64,000 nt of DNA from Verrucomicrobiales bacterium (GTDB taxonomy: Bacteria; Verrucomicrobiota; Verrucomicrobiia; Limisphaerales; CAIMTB01): assembly GCA_016795425.1 (NCBI GenBank), contig JAEUHG010000273.1, positions 30,712 to 94,711 of the forward strand, read 5' to 3'. The notes beneath the pieces are model-generated. The model did not search any database, was not told the DNA's origin, and saw nothing but the letters and a program-made list of their open reading frames with translations. Every line of letters begins with the position of its first letter. Position 1 is the first letter of the stretch. Both the position numbers and the translations under genes were made by a program. This document shows positions 62,208 to 64,000 of the stretch, one piece after another.

Positions 62208-63899
62208 TCAAGGCTTCGGCACCGGAGGAGCGGCCGGAGTCTTGGCGCCCGCTCCAGACACGGGCGCGGGCGCAGGCGGCGGGGGCGGAGGTGCGGGTTT
62301 CCAGCCCGGGAACCCTGGATTCTCCAGCCAACGCAGAATCTGGATGATTTCGAGCGCGTTGAATCCAACCTGGGATTGGCGGGTGAGCGACAACCGGGAC
62401 GGACTGGTTCGGGTGACCTCGGTGATGGTCTCCCCGAGGTACGGCATCGCCGACATGATCCAATTCCAACCCGGAATGGCGATCTCACCGGACCGAGTGA
62501 GCGCCAGCTGTGCGGGGGTATATTTGGTGCCAAGAGCCAGCTGGACCAGGTCGCGGATTTGAGGCAGGCGGCCGATGTAATTGGTTCCTTTCACCAGGCC
62601 TGACGACGGGGTTCGGTTGGTGAGCTGAACGGACCGGCCCGTGACTTCCCAGTCGTAGAACACCAGGTTGGTTCGACCCCGCACCTGATCCATCAATTCG
62701 TTCGGGGCCAGCTGTCCTTTCAACGGGAAGAACAATCCGCCCACCAACACATCCTTGTTGGTGAGTGGAGCGGTGGACAGAAACGGCGCCACCCAGGGCA
62801 ATCCCCTGATTTCATACTTTCCCGCGTTATTCGTGACGCTCAACGGGTGCTTGGCATCCGGCCATTCGTAGGCCGACTGCAGTGCCGAAGGCAACGAAGG
62901 CGCGACCTTCTCCAACAGCTCCGCCGGCTTGTCCATGGGAGCCGCGACATACTGCTGATAAGAACGTCCGGCGAGGGACCAGAGAAAAAGCTGCTTGGGC
63001 CAATTGGCATCGGCGTTCGCCGCAAACATTGCCAGGCGTTTCAACCATGTATCCGCGCCCTGAATGGCCGTGAATCCGACGATGGGTTCGGTAATGAACG
63101 GTGCCGGCACCTCCCAGGGAACGAGGTCCAGCTCGAGCGGTCGGCCAAAATCCATGTCCGCCTTGGTCCGTAGCCGGCCGTTGCGCGGTTCCACCATCAC
63201 TTGGACCTGCGGCCATTGTCGCACCGGTCCAGGAGGCTCCTTCGGCCAATGCAGCATCTCCGCCAACCGCGCCAACTTCGCGTCCACCCGGTACAGATAA
63301 TTCGTCGGTGCCGGCGCCGGCGCACCGTTCTGTTGAATGCGAGCCTGAAGGGCGTCGAAGGACCCTGCGCCATTTCCGAGAATCGCCCAAGGTCCGGACA
63401 CGGCGAATCGGGCCCCAGCGGAGGCACCCTTGGCGCGCGCTTCCCAGCCGCCCCCGGTGGTATCGACGACCTCGCCAGCCGAAGTGCCCAGCGCCTGGCG
63501 CAATTCCGCGCCAACCGCGCCCGCGGCCCCGTCCAATCGCGCGGCGATGGCCCAATCAGTGACCCCTCTGGCATCCGCGCGGACTTCCAGGAACGTTTCA
63601 CTCTCGAGCAGACGGCGCACCAGTGATTGAAGGCCAGCGCCGCCCTGGGATGCTTCCGCGCCGCCCAGCCACCCCGGCAGCCGCGCCGCCAGTTTGCCAG
63701 AGGTGTCTTGAATGATCTGTTGCGACTCAGTGGATGCCAGGATCGAAGCCAGCGGCGCCATATCGGCACGCCGAGCCAGAGCGGTCAGGCCCACAAAGTG
63801 ATGTTGAACAACGGGTTCATGAGCGGTGGGTCCGCTCGATTGGCATCCGCCCCCAAAGACAGCGGCGACGAGTAAGACGGCAATCGCAGATCGGCGCAT
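62208..63899 (-). CDS. large lipoprotein of unknown function
   Basis: A 563-aa protein with a lipoprotein signal (AIAVLLVAAVFGGGC, Cys19). The mature part has no enzyme motif that could be recognised; segments such as SGPWAILGNGAGSFDALQARI, GFTAIQGADTWLKRLAMFAAN and NELMDQVRGRTNLVFYDWEVTG resemble lipoproteins found in other Verrucomicrobiota. A Pro/Ala-rich tail (PAPPPPPPAPAPV) ends it. It is first in the probable lipoprotein-pdxJ-acpS-greA-like operon. Confidence 0.75.
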   Translation of the reverse strand: MRRSAIAVLLVAAVFGGGCQSSGPTAHEPVVQHHFVGLTALARRADMAPLASILASTESQQIIQDTSGKLAARLPGWLGGAEASQGGAGLQSLVRRLLESETFLEVRADARGVTDWAIAARLDGAAGAVGAELRQALGTSAGEVVDTTGGGWEARAKGASAGARFAVSGPWAILGNGAGSFDALQARIQQNGAPAPAPTNYLYRVDAKLARLAEMLHWPKEPPGPVRQWPQVQVMVEPRNGRLRTKADMDFGRPLELDLVPWEVPAPFITEPIVGFTAIQGADTWLKRLAMFAANADANWPKQLFLWSLAGRSYQQYVAAPMDKPAELLEKVAPSLPSALQSAYEWPDAKHPLSVTNNAGKYEIRGLPWVAPFLSTAPLTNKDVLVGGLFFPLKGQLAPNELMDQVRGRTNLVFYDWEVTGRSVQLTNRTPSSGLVKGTNYIGRLPQIRDLVQLALGTKYTPAQLALTRSGEIAIPGWNWIMSAMPYLGETITEVTRTSPSRLSLTRQSQVGFNALEIIQILRWLENPGFPGWKPAPPPPPPAPAPVSGAGAKTPAAPPVPKP

Positions 63900-64000
63900 A
63901 GATAGACAGGAGAGGGATGGTTGCCAGACCCCACCTCCCGTCGCAACCGCGTTTGCGAACCTCCGGCGAATCCGATGCGTCTCCGAGTTGTGGAGCGGCA

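Overview
The window is GC-rich, densely coded DNA with gene content typical of Verrucomicrobiota (subdivision 3-like, Limisphaerales/Pedosphaera-type). This placement is inferred from family content: Planctomycete/Verrucomicrobia DUF1549/DUF1553 cytochrome-like and DUF1501 Tat-exported proteins, several PQQ-type beta-propellers, secreted proteins ending in the 'YxIEST.L..W' style C-terminal module, and PEP-CTERM-like sorting signals (VPEG, VP..DGG). No rRNA, tRNA, CRISPR array, prophage or transposase gene was recognised.

Layout. 0.1-12 kb: a secreted GH5-like glycosidase, a RhlE-type DEAD-box helicase, an EboD-type sugar-phosphate cyclase, a TPR protein and three secreted proteins (FGE-like, 14-repeat propeller, Ig-like). 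12-22 kb, minus strand: a compact probable operon encoding a giant cytoplasmic protein with two alpha/beta-hydrolase domains, a CHAT protease and TPR-like helices, two paralogous proteins that combine a deoxyribosyltransferase/TIR-like domain with a DUF4071 (ASK/MAP3K-like) TPR core, and an ankyrin lipoprotein. This is the best candidate for an undescribed system, possibly a nucleotide-sensing protease/lipase effector module. 22-31.4 kb: a DUF1553-DUF1501 pair, rho, and a PocR-AraC/DUF1501/LamG-like operon joined by 4-nt overlaps. 31.6-40.7 kb: a radical SAM protein, two PQQ-propeller proteins, a MarR regulator, prolyl-tRNA synthetase, an FAH-family enzyme and a YkgJ Cys-cluster protein.

40.9-50.2 kb is a heavy-metal island. 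A cnrYXH-like trio (membrane anti-sigma, CnrX-like periplasmic sensor, ECF sigma) precedes a duplicated TRASH/YHS-like Cys protein, a small Cys-rich secreted protein, and a TolC / CusB-type adaptor / CusA-type RND efflux set. The arrangement suggests that metal sensing in the periplasm releases the sigma factor, which turns on binding proteins and tripartite efflux.

50.3-55.6 kb: a glycogen-binding-domain protein, a GH32 fructosidase, a DUF4432 aldose-epimerase-like protein and an ABC exporter. 56-60.3 kb: a cell-surface region with a CTERM protein behind a well-spaced sigma-54 promoter and in front of a clear intrinsic terminator, a six-repeat adhesin-like protein, and a second PEP-CTERM protein. 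60.4-63.9 kb, minus strand: a lipoprotein, pdxJ, acpS and a GreA-like factor, probably one operon.

Long open frames antisense to real genes are common here because of high GC3. They were judged to be shadows.
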